Below, piece by piece: positions 15,990-26,157 of a stretch of 64,000 bases of DNA. Made by a program: the position numbers and the translations under genes. The stretch's first letter is position 1; every line of letters starts with the position of its first letter. This stretch comes from Pseudomonas aestuarii. GTDB taxonomy: Bacteria; Pseudomonadota; Gammaproteobacteria; Pseudomonadales; Pseudomonadaceae. The notes under the pieces are model-generated. The model worked only from the letters and a program-made list of their open reading frames with translations. It did not search any database and was not told the DNA's origin. The stretch spans positions 62,001 to 126,000 of the forward strand of contig NZ_JAQJZJ010000002.1 of the NCBI RefSeq assembly GCF_027988105.1, read 5' to 3'.

Positions 15990-17912
15990 TTACTCCACAT
16001 CTTGGCGACCACGCCGGGAAACCGCCTGCGCGAGAAATTCAGCGAATTGAGCGACGGGCATCGAGCCCAGATCAGCACCTTCACGGGTACGCACGGCGAC
16101 AGTTTGCATCTCTACTTCCCGATCTCCGATAACCAAGAGATAAGGAACCTTGAGCAAAGTATGCTCGCGGATTTTAAAGCCAATTTTTTCGTTTCTCAAG
16201 TCAGACTTGGCACGAAAGCCGCTTTGGTTGAGTGTTTTTTCCACTTCCAAGGCGAATTCGGCCTGTTTATCGGTGATATTCATCACCATGACCTGAGTTG
16301 GCGCCAGCCACGCGGGGAACGCCCCCTCGTAATGCTCGATCAGAATCCCGATAAAGCGCTCGAAGGAGCCGAGAATCGCGCGGTGCAACATCACCGGATG
16401 CTTACGGCTGTTGTCCTCACTGACGTATTCGGCGCCCAAACGTACCGGCAGGTTGAAATCGAGCTGCAGGGTACCACATTGCCAGACCCGACCCAGACAA
16501 TCCTTCAGCGAGAATTCGATCTTCGGCCCGTAGAAGGCGCCTTCTCCCGGCTGCAGGTCATAAGGCAGGCCCGCACTGTCGAGCGCAGAGGCCAGCGCCG
16601 ATTCGGCACGATCCCACAACTCATCGGAACCCACGCGCTTGTCCGGGCGAGTCGAGAGCTTGAGCTGGATATCGGAAAAGCCAAAATCGGCATAGACCGC
16701 CAGCGTCAGCTTGATGAAATCGGCGGACTCCGCCTGCATCTGCTCTTCAGTACAGAAGATATGCGCATCATCCTGAGTAAAGCCACGCACGCGCATGATG
16801 CCGTGCAGCGCACCGGACGGCTCATTGCGGTGGCAGGCGCCGAACTCGGCCAGGCGCATCGGCAGCTCGCGGTAGCTCTTCAAGCCCTGATTGAACACCT
16901 GCACGTGGCACGGGCAGTTCATCGGCTTGATCGCGTAATCGCGACTTTCCGACTCGGTGGTGAACATGTTTTCGGCGTAGTTGGCCCAGTGCCCGGACTT
17001 CTCCCACAGCGAGCGATCCACCACCTGCGGCGTCTTGATTTCCAGGTAACCATGCTCGTGCTGCACTTTGCGCATGTACTGCTCAAGCACCTGGTACAGG
17101 GTCCAGCCGTTGGGATGCCAGAACACCATGCCCGGCGCTTCTTCCTGGGTATGGAACAGATTCAGGCGCTTGCCGATCTTGCGGTGATCGCGCTTCTCGG
17201 CTTCTTCGATGCGCTGGATATAGGCGGCCAACTGCTTCTTGTCGGCCCAGGCGGTACCATAGACGCGCTGCAACTGCTCGTTCTTTGCGTCGCCGCGCCA
17301 ATAGGCACCGGACAGCTTGGTCAGCTTGAAGGCCTTGAGGAAACGGGTATTCGGCACGTGCGGACCACGACACATGTCGACGTATTCTTCGTGGTAATAC
17401 AGGCCCATGGCCTGCTCGTCCGGCATGTCTTCGACCAGGCGCAGCTTGTAGTCCTCGCCACGGGAGGCAAACACATCGATCACCTCGGCACGCGGGGTTA
17501 CCTTCTTGATCACGTCGTAATCTTTTTCGATCAGCTGCTGCATGCGCTGCTCAATCGCCGCCACGTCCTCCAGCGTAAAGGGCCGCTCAGAGGCAATGTC
17601 GTAGTAGAAGCCTTCTTCAATGACCGGACCGATCACCATCTTGGCAGCGGGGAACAGCTGTTTGACCGCATGACCGATCAAATGCGCGCAAGAGTGGCGG
17701 ATAATCTCCAGCCCTTCCTGATCTTTTGGCGTGATGATTTGCAGGGTCGCATCGCCGTCGATCAGATCACAGGCATCGACCAGCTTGCCATTGACCTTGC
17801 CGGCCACCGTGGCTTTAGCTAAGCCAGCGCCAATGGACTGCGCCACTTCGAGCACGGATACCGGATGATCGAATGGACGCTGACTGCCGTCGGGAAGAGT
17901 AATGATGGGCAT
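15990..17912 (-). CDS. thrS: Threonyl-tRNA synthetase
   Basis: This 640-residue class II synthetase has a TGS domain ([20 protein letters not shown]), an editing domain with HxxxH ([12 protein letters not shown]) and a distal Cys-x-x-x-His, a catalytic core ([25 protein letters not shown]) and a C-terminal anticodon-binding domain. Zn-ligand Cys and His are in place. ATG 17912 is preceded by GGAGAGGAGG and matches the family start. It leads the thrS-infC-rpmI-rplT transcription unit. Confidence 0.98.
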   Translation of the reverse strand: MPIITLPDGSQRPFDHPVSVLEVAQSIGAGLAKATVAGKVNGKLVDACDLIDGDATLQIITPKDQEGLEIIRHSCAHLIGHAVKQLFPAAKMVIGPVIEEGFYYDIASERPFTLEDVAAIEQRMQQLIEKDYDVIKKVTPRAEVIDVFASRGEDYKLRLVEDMPDEQAMGLYYHEEYVDMCRGPHVPNTRFLKAFKLTKLSGAYWRGDAKNEQLQRVYGTAWADKKQLAAYIQRIEEAEKRDHRKIGKRLNLFHTQEEAPGMVFWHPNGWTLYQVLEQYMRKVQHEHGYLEIKTPQVVDRSLWEKSGHWANYAENMFTTESESRDYAIKPMNCPCHVQVFNQGLKSYRELPMRLAEFGACHRNEPSGALHGIMRVRGFTQDDAHIFCTEEQMQAESADFIKLTLAVYADFGFSDIQLKLSTRPDKRVGSDELWDRAESALASALDSAGLPYDLQPGEGAFYGPKIEFSLKDCLGRVWQCGTLQLDFNLPVRLGAEYVSEDNSRKHPVMLHRAILGSFERFIGILIEHYEGAFPAWLAPTQVMVMNITDKQAEFALEVEKTLNQSGFRAKSDLRNEKIGFKIREHTLLKVPYLLVIGDREVEMQTVAVRTREGADLGSMPVAQFAEFLAQAVSRRGRQDVE

Positions 17913-18114
17913 GGCGCCTCCTCTCCTAGTGGTGACCTCTACCAAAGGCCACATGGGTTGGGATGAGCCAGTAAGCGATTCGGCGGTATACCCGCCTTAC
18001 AGTGGCAGGAGCTTGGAAGCCAACCTGAACCGAACCGGAGTCACTGGAGGTTTATACGGATTTAGCAACGACTGGATGCTTCCAGAAAGCCTGAGCACTG
18101 GCAAGCCACCCAAT

Positions 18115-18142
18115 AAAAAAGGGTCGCCTGGGCGACCCTTTT
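18115..18142. terminator. Bidirectional terminator next to tRNA-Val
   Basis: GGGTCGCC and GGCGACCC form an 8-bp GC-rich stem with a 2-nt centre, flanked by AAAAAA and TTTT. On the minus strand it ends tRNA-Val with a T-run. The 200 bp between here and the thrS start show no gene and probably hold the thrS promoter. Confidence 0.85.
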
Positions 18143-18149
18143 ATCGAAT

Positions 18150-18226
18150 TGGTAGGCACAATTGGATTCGAACCAACGACCCCCACCATGTCAAGGTGGT
18201 GCTCTAACCAACTGAGCTATGTGCCT
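18150..18226 (-). tRNA. tRNA-Val (GAC)
   Basis: A 77-nt cloverleaf on the minus strand. Acceptor stem AGGCACA/TGTGCCT, D-arm GCTCAGTTGGTTAGAGC, anticodon arm CCACC-TTGACAT-GGTGG with anticodon GAC, T-loop TTCGAAT, encoded ACCA. It stands alone upstream of thrS with its own terminator. Confidence 0.96.
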
Positions 18227-18410
18227 CCGATGGGTGCGCATTCTACGGAGGCCCCGAAAAGAGTCAACACTTTTTTCTCTAACTGCCTGAATAAATGAAT
18301 TTTTTACTGTTCAGCTCGGCGTTTAATATTTCGCACAGGGCACTAGCCGGGCATTTTCAACTCGGGTAGCATCACAGCATCCGTAAAATATAAAGAACAG
18401 AGGTTGCAAT

Positions 18411-19694
18411 ATGGCACACACGGCTTATCCACAATCCTACTATGCCGCTTCAGCCAACCCGGCTCCGCTACGCCCGGAACTGCATGGCGATGTGGAAACC
18501 GACGTCTGCATCGTCGGTGCGGGCTACACCGGCCTGTCCACAGCCATAGCCCTGCTGGAAAACGGCTTCAAGGTGAGCATTGTCGAAGCTGCCAAGGTCG
18601 GCTTCGGTGCCTCGGGTCGCAACGGCGGTCAAATCGTCAACAGTTACAGCCGCGACATCGACACCATCGAGCGCACCGTCGGCCCCAAGCATGCGCAACT
18701 GCTGGGCCAGATGGCATTCGAAGGCGGCCGGATCATTCGTGAGCGGGTTGCCAAGTACAACATCCAGTGCGACCTCAAGGATGGGGGCGTGTTCGCCGCG
18801 ATCACGCCCAAGCAGATGGGCCACTTGGAAGCGCAGAAGAAGCTGTGGGAACGCTATGGCCATACCCAGCTAGAGCTGCTGGACGCCAAGCGCATCCGCG
18901 AAGTGGTGGCGAGCGAAAACTATATCGGCGGCATGCTCGACATGAGCGGCGGACATATCCACCCGCTCAATCTGGCCCTCGGCGAAGCCGCGGCAGTCGA
19001 ATCCCTGGGCGGAGTAATTTACGAGCAATCCCCGGCCATCCGCATCGAGCGCGGCGCCAATCCGATCGTGCATACCCCCCAGGGTCGGGTCAAAGCCAAG
19101 TTTGTGGTAGTTGCGGGCAACGCTTACCTCGGCAATCTGATTCCCGAATTGTCGGCCAAGTCGATGCCTTGCGGTACCCAGGTCATCACCACAGAACCGC
19201 TATCGGACGAACTGGCAAAGAGCCTGCTACCGCAGGACTACTGCGTCGAAGACTGCAACTACCTGCTCGACTACTACCGCCTGAGCGGCGACAAGCGCCT
19301 GATCTTCGGCGGCGGCGTGGTCTATGGCGCGCGCGACCCGGCCAACATCGAGGCGATCATTCGGCCGAACATGCTCAAGACCTTCCCCCAGCTCAAGGAC
19401 GTGAAGATCGATTACGCCTGGACCGGTAACTTCCTGCTAACCCTGTCGCGTCTACCCCAGGTCGGCCGCCTCGGTGACAACATCTACTACTCGCAGGGCT
19501 GCAGCGGCCATGGCGTGACCTACACCCACGTGGCCGGTAAGGTGCTGGCCGAAGCCCTGCGCGGCCAGGCCGAGCGTTTCGATGCCTTCGCCGAACTGCC
19601 GCACTACCCCTTCCCGGGTGGCGAACTGTTGCGCATTCCCTTCACCGCTATGGGTGCCTGGTACTACAGCCTGCGCGACAGGCTCGGATTTTAA
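18411..19694 (+). CDS. FAD-dependent amine oxidoreductase, PuuB/PauB-like
   Basis: A 427-residue flavoprotein with the dinucleotide-binding motif VCIVGAGYTGLSTA (residues 32-45), GFGASGRNGGQI (the DAO-family FAD contact), and a C-terminal FAD segment YYSQGCSGHGVTYTHVAGK. PuuB/PauB enzymes oxidise gamma-glutamylated polyamines in putrescine and polyamine catabolism. The sequence looks close to P. aeruginosa PauB3, which also neighbours the PA2778/PA2779 genes, but the substrate cannot be read from sequence. It is monocistronic, ending at the terminator at 19709. Confidence 0.88.
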   Translation: MAHTAYPQSYYAASANPAPLRPELHGDVETDVCIVGAGYTGLSTAIALLENGFKVSIVEAAKVGFGASGRNGGQIVNSYSRDIDTIERTVGPKHAQLLGQMAFEGGRIIRERVAKYNIQCDLKDGGVFAAITPKQMGHLEAQKKLWERYGHTQLELLDAKRIREVVASENYIGGMLDMSGGHIHPLNLALGEAAAVESLGGVIYEQSPAIRIERGANPIVHTPQGRVKAKFVVVAGNAYLGNLIPELSAKSMPCGTQVITTEPLSDELAKSLLPQDYCVEDCNYLLDYYRLSGDKRLIFGGGVVYGARDPANIEAIIRPNMLKTFPQLKDVKIDYAWTGNFLLTLSRLPQVGRLGDNIYYSQGCSGHGVTYTHVAGKVLAEALRGQAERFDAFAELPHYPFPGGELLRIPFTAMGAWYYSLRDRLGF

Positions 19695-19708
19695 CCCGTC
19701 GTCCAGAC

Positions 19709-19742
19709 AAACCAACGGCGCCTTAGGGCGCCGTTGGTTTTC
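19709..19742. terminator. Bidirectional terminator between convergent genes
   Basis: AAACCAACGGCGCC pairs with GGCGCCGTTGGTTT around a 4-nt loop, and U-runs are available on both strands. It ends the amine oxidoreductase gene (plus) and the C39-like peptidase gene (minus). Confidence 0.9.
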
Positions 19743-19750
19743 CAGCCCAG

Positions 19751-20725
19751 TCAGTTAGCTTGCGGGCAGACCGGAGGAGAGTCGCACTGCTGGGTTGCGC
19801 CACCAGCCGTGTGTTTCAGCCCTAGCGTAAATCGCTGATCATCCGGAGCCAGTCGTTGGGCGCAGACCCTCGCCTGCTCGGCGGCCTGCAGGCAGCCGCG
19901 ATCGGCCAATACCTGCGACAGGTTGAACCAACCCGCGGCAAAGTCCGGCTGCCGCGCCAAGCTTGTACGGAACGCCGCCTCAGCCCCGAGCGCATCGCCA
20001 CTGGCGTAGCGGCTGTTGGCCAAAGCAAACCAAGCCAACGACTCATCTGGCCAATGCTGTGTAGCGGTGCGATAGGCGCGCTGCGCCGCAGCGAGCCGCC
20101 CGGTCTCCTCCAGATCGCTGGCGGCCTTGAGCCAGGGGCGCAGCTCTGCCTGGGCCGGCAGCGTATCTGCCGGCAAGGTCAAGACCGCCCAACGACCACC
20201 CCGCGCCCAGGTCTTGTCGAAGCTCCTGAAGCTGGTCAGCCAGCGCCGTGTGGTGCCCGAACGCAAAATCAAGGTGCGTTCCCGCTGGTCATAGCCAACC
20301 ACCACCGCAAAATGCCAGCGCGGATACCAATCGAAGGCCAGGTTTTGCAGAACCAATACCGGATTACCTGCTGCCACTTCGGCAATCAATGCTTGCAGGC
20401 GCGGCTGCAGCGGGTACACCAACATATCGTGGGCCCGCGCGGTCGCCACCATCTCCACCTGCAGACTGCCATCACGCGCAGGAATGAACACCCGATCCTT
20501 GAGCAGGCCGGGACTGGTCACGACTCCGCGCTGATTGAGCATGGTCGCCAACGCTGCCGGTCCACACTGATAGGCACTCTGCGAAAAAAACGGCACGTCG
20601 CTCAGCTCTACTCGCTCAGGCAAACGCGAAATCTCCGGTGGCAACACCGGAGACTTCGCGCAGGCAGCAAGCAGAGCAATCAGAACGAGTGGAAGGAGGT
20701 TCCTGCCAATCAACGATTTATGCAT
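19751..20725 (-). CDS. C39-like cysteine peptidase lipoprotein with TPRs (PA2778 type)
   Basis: This 324-residue predicted lipoprotein has the lipobox LLAAC (Cys22), a C39-type papain-like domain with Cys54 in QCGPAALA, His138 in WHFAVVVGY and a following Asp (GYD), then TPR-like helices from about residue 200 (ALANSRYASGDALGAEAAFRTSL). C39 peptidases often cut double-glycine leaders, but here the enzyme is extracytoplasmic and not fused to a transporter, so its substrate is unknown. The start lies 16 bp inside the preceding PA2779-type gene. Confidence 0.88.
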   Translation of the reverse strand: MHKSLIGRNLLPLVLIALLAACAKSPVLPPEISRLPERVELSDVPFFSQSAYQCGPAALATMLNQRGVVTSPGLLKDRVFIPARDGSLQVEMVATARAHDMLVYPLQPRLQALIAEVAAGNPVLVLQNLAFDWYPRWHFAVVVGYDQRERTLILRSGTTRRWLTSFRSFDKTWARGGRWAVLTLPADTLPAQAELRPWLKAASDLEETGRLAAAQRAYRTATQHWPDESLAWFALANSRYASGDALGAEAAFRTSLARQPDFAAGWFNLSQVLADRGCLQAAEQARVCAQRLAPDDQRFTLGLKHTAGGATQQCDSPPVCPQAN

Positions 20726-21114
20726 TTGACGAAATTGAAGATGTTAGTGGCGCAGAGCAGGTCGGTAATGATGAAGATCACCAGAAACAGCACGATGATC
20801 CCAACAACACCACTGGCACCTGCGGGGGCCTGCGACAGTTGCTGATTGAACTGCGCCAACTCGGCACTGGTCAGGCTGTTGATGCGCCCTTCAACCTGGG
20901 AACGGTCAACCCCCATACTCAGCAACTTTTCCTGAACACCCTGTTCATCAAGCATGCTCAGCAATTGTTGACGATCGACCTGCTGCTGTTGCTCGGCCAA
21001 TACCTCGCCAGTGCCTACCATGGCCGCATTCGCCAGGGGGATCTGAACAATCATCAGAACGTGCAACACCGCCAGCATGGCAGCCATACGCCGGAAGAAC
21101 GAGTGAGTCTGCAT
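20710..21114 (-). CDS. Small exported membrane protein (PA2779 type)
   Basis: A 134-residue protein with a signal peptide or first membrane helix (residues about 8-30), a polar helical middle with VDRQQLLSMLDEQGVQEKLLSMGVDRSQVEGRI, and a hydrophobic C-terminal helix (GVVGIIVLFLVIFIITDLL). The middle resembles repeats that fold as helix pairs. It is invariably paired with the C39-like peptidase, and its gene overlaps that one by 16 bp, so the two likely work together at the envelope. AAGGAGATAACC precedes ATG 21114. The function is unknown; it could be the peptidase's substrate or anchor. Confidence 0.85.
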   Translation of the reverse strand: MQTHSFFRRMAAMLAVLHVLMIVQIPLANAAMVGTGEVLAEQQQQVDRQQLLSMLDEQGVQEKLLSMGVDRSQVEGRINSLTSAELAQFNQQLSQAPAGASGVVGIIVLFLVIFIITDLLCATNIFNFVKCINR

Positions 21115-21231
21115 AAGGGTTATCTCCTTGAAGGACCATGCCCCTAAACCTGAACGGTTAGAAGGGTTCCATCCCAGCATAGTCAATAAAAATCACCTGA
21201 CTGTCTGACAGCACACATATAGGCCTCTTTG

Positions 21232-22977
21232 TCACAAGACTGTCGAATCGTGCAGCATCTGGCTGACTACCGCGCGCAACTTGCCGGGCTTGACCGGTTT
21301 GTTGAGCAACGGCATGCCCATGCGTTGCAACTCGCGGCGACACTGATCACTTCGATCCGCAGTGATCATCACCGCTGGAATCGGCGAAGCAAAGTGCTGA
21401 CGCAAAGACGTCACCACAGCGCAACCCAGCACATCATGGTCCAGATGGTAGTCCGCCAGAATCAAATCCGGGGCCTGCCCAGCAAGCGCCTGCACAGCGG
21501 CCTCCTGGTCGACCGCAGTCACCACCACGCAACCCCACTGCTCGAGCAACGCCGCCATGCTGTGGAGGATGCTCAACTCGTTATCCAGCACCAACAGGCG
21601 CCGCCCCGGCAGCGGGTCACCGACCAACGGCTGAACCGATACAGCAGCGGGGGCCGCGGTAATAACCCGCTGTGCCAAGGGCACCCGAATGGCAAACACC
21701 GACCCGCGCCCAGGCTGCGAGCGCACCTCCACCGGATAGCCCAGCATCCGCGCAATCCGCTCGACTATCGCCAGGCCCAGACCAACCCCCCGGCGTTCGG
21801 CGGCGCGGCCGACATTCAGCTGGTTGAATTCGAGAAAGATGTTTTCCAGCTGATCCTCGGAGATGCCGCGCCCGGTATCCCACACCTGCAGATCGAGGAA
21901 CTCGCCGCGTTTTCTCGCGGCCAAGAGGATGCGGCCCTGCTCGGTATAACGACAGGCGTTACTGAGGAAGTTACGCAGGATGCGCGTCAGCAGGCGGAAA
22001 TCCGTGCTGATCGTAAAATCGGCTATGCGCACCTTCAGTTGCACCCCCTCGGCGGCGGCTACCGATTGAAACTCGGACGCCAGAGGCGCCAGCAAATCCT
22101 GCAAACGATAGGCGTCAATATCCGGCTTGATCGCCGCCTGATCGAGCTTGGAAATCTCCAGCAAATCGGTGAGCAGATCCTCGGCCCCCTCCAGGGCCTG
22201 GTGGCTGCGTTCGACCAGATGGTGCTCGGCCGTCGGCAAGCTGCGCTCGCGCAGGGTGGAAATCAGCAGCCGCGCCGCATTCAGCGGCTGCAACAGATCG
22301 TGACTGGCGGCCGCCAGGTACTTGTCCTTGCTGTGGTTGGCCGCCTCGGCAGCATCGCGCGCATCGCGCAGGGCCTGTTCGATGCGTCTGCGCTCGACTA
22401 TCTGCTGCAACAGGTTGCGATTGGCTTCCTGCAACTCGGCAGTCCGTGCGCTGACCCGTTGCTCCAGCTCTTCATTGAGCTGCTGCAAGCGTTGCTGGGC
22501 CTGCTTGCGCTCGGTAATGTCGGCGACGAAGCCCTCGAACAGTCCTTCTGCGTCCGGTTTGAGCAGCAGGTTCATCAGCACGTCGATAACCCGGCCGTCC
22601 TTGCGCCGCAGTTGGGTTTCGTAGCCGATCAAACCGCGCTCGGTTTCCAGCGCGTGACGAATGTGCTGCATTTCCTCGGCACCGCCAACGAACAGGTAGG
22701 TGGCCAGGTCGGTCAGCGGCCAGAGCACTTCTTGCGGGTCGTCATAGCCGAGCATTCGCGCCAGGGCCGGATTGGCCGCGCGCAACCCCTCCTGCAGGCT
22801 GGCCTGGAAGATGCCGTGCACCGCGTGCTCGAACAGCCATTTGTAGCGATTGCGCTCGGTTTCCAGATCTTCCAGGCGCGCCAGCAGCTCAGGGTAATGG
22901 CTCTTGCGCACCGAATGGGCGCCCAGCCCGAGCAGGTCGGTGAGCGCCTGACGTTGCTGCTCAGAGGGCTTCGGCAT
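21232..22977 (-). CDS. ercS: ErcS-like hybrid sensor kinase
   Basis: A 581-residue soluble hybrid kinase. Order: short coiled coil (25-48), PAS domain with PAC (48-157), coiled coil (157-205), HisKA with His226 (AAASHDLLQPLNAARL), HATPase (N-box RNFLSNA 335-341, DTGRGIS, GVGLGLA), and a C-terminal receiver with Asp509 (LILADYH) and Lys560. No membrane segment is visible. Placement directly after ercA and the pqq genes matches the Pseudomonas cluster in which erc proteins regulate PQQ-dependent ethanol oxidation. The start overlaps the ercA 3' end by 17 bp, which sets ATG 22977. Confidence 0.85.
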   Translation of the reverse strand: MPKPSEQQRQALTDLLGLGAHSVRKSHYPELLARLEDLETERNRYKWLFEHAVHGIFQASLQEGLRAANPALARMLGYDDPQEVLWPLTDLATYLFVGGAEEMQHIRHALETERGLIGYETQLRRKDGRVIDVLMNLLLKPDAEGLFEGFVADITERKQAQQRLQQLNEELEQRVSARTAELQEANRNLLQQIVERRRIEQALRDARDAAEAANHSKDKYLAAASHDLLQPLNAARLLISTLRERSLPTAEHHLVERSHQALEGAEDLLTDLLEISKLDQAAIKPDIDAYRLQDLLAPLASEFQSVAAAEGVQLKVRIADFTISTDFRLLTRILRNFLSNACRYTEQGRILLAARKRGEFLDLQVWDTGRGISEDQLENIFLEFNQLNVGRAAERRGVGLGLAIVERIARMLGYPVEVRSQPGRGSVFAIRVPLAQRVITAAPAAVSVQPLVGDPLPGRRLLVLDNELSILHSMAALLEQWGCVVVTAVDQEAAVQALAGQAPDLILADYHLDHDVLGCAVVTSLRQHFASPIPAVMITADRSDQCRRELQRMGMPLLNKPVKPGKLRAVVSQMLHDSTVL

Positions 22978-24124
22978 AGACGACCTCAACATCGCCCTGG
23001 GTCGAATCCCGCGGGTTGGTGAGGATGCACGGATCCTGCATGGCATTGCGCGACAGGAATGGAATGTCGGAACTGCCAACCCCATGCAGACCCAGGGTTT
23101 CATGGAAGCCGACCGCGTGCTTGAACTGGATCAGGTGCTCGACCAGGCGTTGGCGGATCTGTCGGTGACTGAGGCCACGGCAGTCGATGCCGAGGGTCTC
23201 GGCGACCATCTTGAAGCGATCCGGCGAGGCGTTGTAGTTGAACGCCACCACATGCTCGACCAGCACCGCATTGCACAGGCCGTGCGGCAGGTCGAGGAAG
23301 CCACCGAGGCTGTGCGACATGGCATGCACCGCACCGAGGATGGCATTGGAAAAGGCCAGGCCGGCCTGCATGCTGCCGAGCATGATCTTCTCGCGCAGGG
23401 CGATGTCATCGGGGCTGGCAATCATCGCCACCAGGTTGCCGTTGATCAGGCGCATGGCCTCCAGGGCGTGGGCGTCGGTCAAGGGTCCCGAACCGGTGGA
23501 GACAAAGGCCTCGATGGCATGCACCAAGGCATCGATGCCAGTGCAGGCCGAGAGGAACGGATCCATGCTCAGGGTGGTTTCCGGGTCGATCAGCGAGACG
23601 TCGGGCACCGCGCCCTTGCTGACGATGGAGAACTTCATCCGCTCGTCCTGATTGGAGATGATGACGAACTGCGACACGTCAGCCGAGGTGCCGGCGGTGG
23701 TGGGAATCAGGATCAGCGGCGGACTCGGCACGCGCAGGGTGTCGACGCCCTCGAACTCGATAATATTGCGGCCATGGGCCACGGCGATGCCGATGCCCTT
23801 GGCGCAGTCCATCGGACTGCCGCCGCCGACCGCCACTATCACGTTGCAACCCTGGCTGAGGTAGGTCTCGGCACCGAGCATCACTTCTTCACTGCGCGGA
23901 TTGGGCGATACCTGGGTGTACAGGCAGTGCTCGATGCCCTGGCGCTGCAGACTGGCCTGCACATCGGCAACCCAGCCGGCGGCCACGACGCCCGGATCCG
24001 AAACCAGCAGCACTTTGCGCGCGCCATAGTTGGCCGCGTAGTTGCCGACGCTGTGCCGGCAGCCCGCACCAAAGACGATTTCCGGCGAGACGAATTTACG
24101 ATGAAGACTGATATCGGCGCTCAT
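22961..24124 (-). CDS. ercA: Iron-containing alcohol dehydrogenase family protein ErcA
   Basis: A 387-residue member of the Fe-ADH (group III) family: GGGSPMDCAKGIG binds the nucleotide, and metal-ligand regions AMSHSLGGFLDLPHGLCNAVLVEHV carry the conserved Asp/His positions. ErcA in P. aeruginosa has a regulatory role in the ethanol-oxidation cascade; catalytic activity here is plausible but not shown. It lies 136 bp after the S9 peptidase gene and overlaps ercS by 17 bp. Confidence 0.88.
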   Translation of the reverse strand: MSADISLHRKFVSPEIVFGAGCRHSVGNYAANYGARKVLLVSDPGVVAAGWVADVQASLQRQGIEHCLYTQVSPNPRSEEVMLGAETYLSQGCNVIVAVGGGSPMDCAKGIGIAVAHGRNIIEFEGVDTLRVPSPPLILIPTTAGTSADVSQFVIISNQDERMKFSIVSKGAVPDVSLIDPETTLSMDPFLSACTGIDALVHAIEAFVSTGSGPLTDAHALEAMRLINGNLVAMIASPDDIALREKIMLGSMQAGLAFSNAILGAVHAMSHSLGGFLDLPHGLCNAVLVEHVVAFNYNASPDRFKMVAETLGIDCRGLSHRQIRQRLVEHLIQFKHAVGFHETLGLHGVGSSDIPFLSRNAMQDPCILTNPRDSTQGDVEVVYAEAL

Positions 24125-24260
24125 GCCACGGCCTACTGCTGATTATTCTGACTACCGCTCAGCGTACTGGATTCACCTGCCAATGCAATGCCACCTGAGT
24201 CGGGTGGCTGTCGCTGCGCAGAGCGGTGTTGAGCAATCCCGTCAGGCTACAGCCGGTGGT

Positions 24261-26141
24261 TCAAGCAGGTTGTTGCAACAGCCGCTGGTAGAACCGCCAC
24301 TCCTGCTCCAGGGCATGGGCCTGGTGGCGGGCCTGGCGAAAGCCGTGTCCCTCCTGCGGATACAGGTGATAGTCGACTGCCATGCCGCGCGCGCGCAGGG
24401 CGGCAACCATGGCCTCGGTCTGCGCCGGGAGCACCACCGCATCCTGGCCGCCCTGGAAGAAGATCACCGGCGCCTCGATCTGCTCGGCATGCAGCAAGGG
24501 CGTGCGCGCGGCATAGCGCTGCGCCTCGCGTAGCGGATCGCCGATCAGCCAATCGAGGTAGTCGGCTTCGAACTTGTGTGTCACCTGACGCAAGGCCAAG
24601 GGATCACTGACCCCGTAGAGACTCGCGCCGCCGCGAAAAGTCCGACTGAAGGCCAGCGCGCACAGGGCCGTGTAGCCGCCGGCGCTGGCGCCTCGGATAA
24701 AGGCCCTGGCCGGATCGATCAGGCCGAGAGCAGAGAGGTGCTCGACCAACGCGCAGGCATCCTCGACATCCAGCGCGCCCCACTGCTCATGCAGACGCAT
24801 CCGATAGGCCCGGCCAAAGCCGGTGCTGCCGCGATAGTTCAGGTCGGCCACGGCAAAGCCGCGCTGAGTCCAGAACTGAATGCGCGGGTCGAACACCGGG
24901 TAACACGCCGAGGTCGGCCCGCCATGCAGGAACACCAGCAGCGGCGGTTTTTCCCCAACCGGCCCACGAAAACCGCCGTTATGCGGCGGATAGAAGAACC
25001 CACGACAGTCATCCGCACTGCCACTGGCGAACAGCAGCGGCTGAGGGCGCGAGACCTCGGCCAGCGGCAAGGCGACTGCGGCACCGGCTAGCACCCGGCA
25101 CTGTCGGCTACTGCGGTCGATCGCCAGCACCTCACTGCCACGTTCGGGCGAGGCGGCGATCAGGTAGAAGTTCGTCTCATCGGCCGCCAGTTGGCGAAAG
25201 CGGCTGTAGCCCTTGGCCAGGCGCGGCCCGCTGGCACCACTGAGCCCGCGCTCGGCCAGCAGCGCGAAACCCTCCTCGAACCAGCTCAGCAGCAGGCTGT
25301 CGCCATCCAGCGCCAGATAATTGCGATTGCCCAACTGCCAGGGCGCTGCCGCATGATCGGCACTGGCACTAGGCAGGGCAAGCAAATGGCCCTGGTCGGC
25401 CTCGCGCCAGGGCTGCCAATAGCCGTGGCGATCGCTGAGCACCAGCAAGCGCCCCTGCCTGTCGAAACAGGGTTGTTGCAGCGACTCTGCAGCCATTTGC
25501 CCGGCGACTACCCGCCTATCGCGCCAGGCACCCCCGGCATCGCGCCGGGCGCTGCACAGGCGTGTGGCGATCCAGGGCTGATGCGGACGATCCCACTCGA
25601 TCCAGGCCAGGCGCTGACCGTCGCCGCTGACTGCCGGCCCGGCATAGAAATCACAGCCCTCGGCCAGCACCCGCCGCGCACCATCGGCCAGGGCGATGCT
25701 GACCACGCGATGGGTGACCTGCCCTGCTCCATGACTTTCCTCGACGGCGACTATCGCCTGGGCCAGCGGGTCGAATTGCAGATCACCGAAACGGCAGTCG
25801 AGTTGCCGGCTCAGCGCCGCGGGGACGCCCCCCAGACGCTGCCAATAGATCTGCTGATCGGCCTCGTTGACGAACGCCAGGCCATCATCGGTCAAACAAA
25901 AGGCGCCGCCGCCGTATTCATACACCCGGCTACGCACCGACATCGTGGCCGGCGTCAGGCACTCGCGCTGCTGCGGCGTGCAGTGCCACAGCGTCGAACG
26001 CGCATCGGTCGGGTCATATTGCAGCCATACCACCCCCCCCAGCCCGGCGCGCAGTTCGGCGAAGTCACGACCGGCCGCAGCCGCCTGATCGCTCGACCAG
26101 GCGCTGTGCCAAAACCCATAAGCTGCGGTCGTACTGCTCAA
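24261..26141 (-). CDS. pqqH: S9-family prolyl oligopeptidase-like protein PqqH
   Basis: A 626-residue protein with an N-terminal beta-propeller region (about 1-380) and a C-terminal alpha/beta hydrolase domain. The nucleophile is Ser in IRGASAGGYTA, the acid is in QGGQDAVV, and the His is in EGHGFRQ. In Pseudomonas this gene follows pqqE and was named pqqH; a role in processing PqqA-derived peptide is proposed but not settled. No signal peptide is seen, so it should act in the cytoplasm. It is 16 bp downstream of pqqE, consistent with one operon. Confidence 0.87.
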   Translation of the reverse strand: MSSTTAAYGFWHSAWSSDQAAAAGRDFAELRAGLGGVVWLQYDPTDARSTLWHCTPQQRECLTPATMSVRSRVYEYGGGAFCLTDDGLAFVNEADQQIYWQRLGGVPAALSRQLDCRFGDLQFDPLAQAIVAVEESHGAGQVTHRVVSIALADGARRVLAEGCDFYAGPAVSGDGQRLAWIEWDRPHQPWIATRLCSARRDAGGAWRDRRVVAGQMAAESLQQPCFDRQGRLLVLSDRHGYWQPWREADQGHLLALPSASADHAAAPWQLGNRNYLALDGDSLLLSWFEEGFALLAERGLSGASGPRLAKGYSRFRQLAADETNFYLIAASPERGSEVLAIDRSSRQCRVLAGAAVALPLAEVSRPQPLLFASGSADDCRGFFYPPHNGGFRGPVGEKPPLLVFLHGGPTSACYPVFDPRIQFWTQRGFAVADLNYRGSTGFGRAYRMRLHEQWGALDVEDACALVEHLSALGLIDPARAFIRGASAGGYTALCALAFSRTFRGGASLYGVSDPLALRQVTHKFEADYLDWLIGDPLREAQRYAARTPLLHAEQIEAPVIFFQGGQDAVVLPAQTEAMVAALRARGMAVDYHLYPQEGHGFRQARHQAHALEQEWRFYQRLLQQPA

Positions 26142-26157
26142 GGCGATAGTTACTCCC

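Noticed and set aside
16002-17822. A 606-codon plus-strand frame opposite thrS.
   Set aside because: The synthetase motifs on the minus strand are unambiguous and the plus product has no recognisable domain.
21229-23022. A 597-codon plus-strand frame opposite ercS.
   Set aside because: It is a GC-driven mirror of the sensor kinase, with His/Gln/Arg-rich nonsense composition and no domain.
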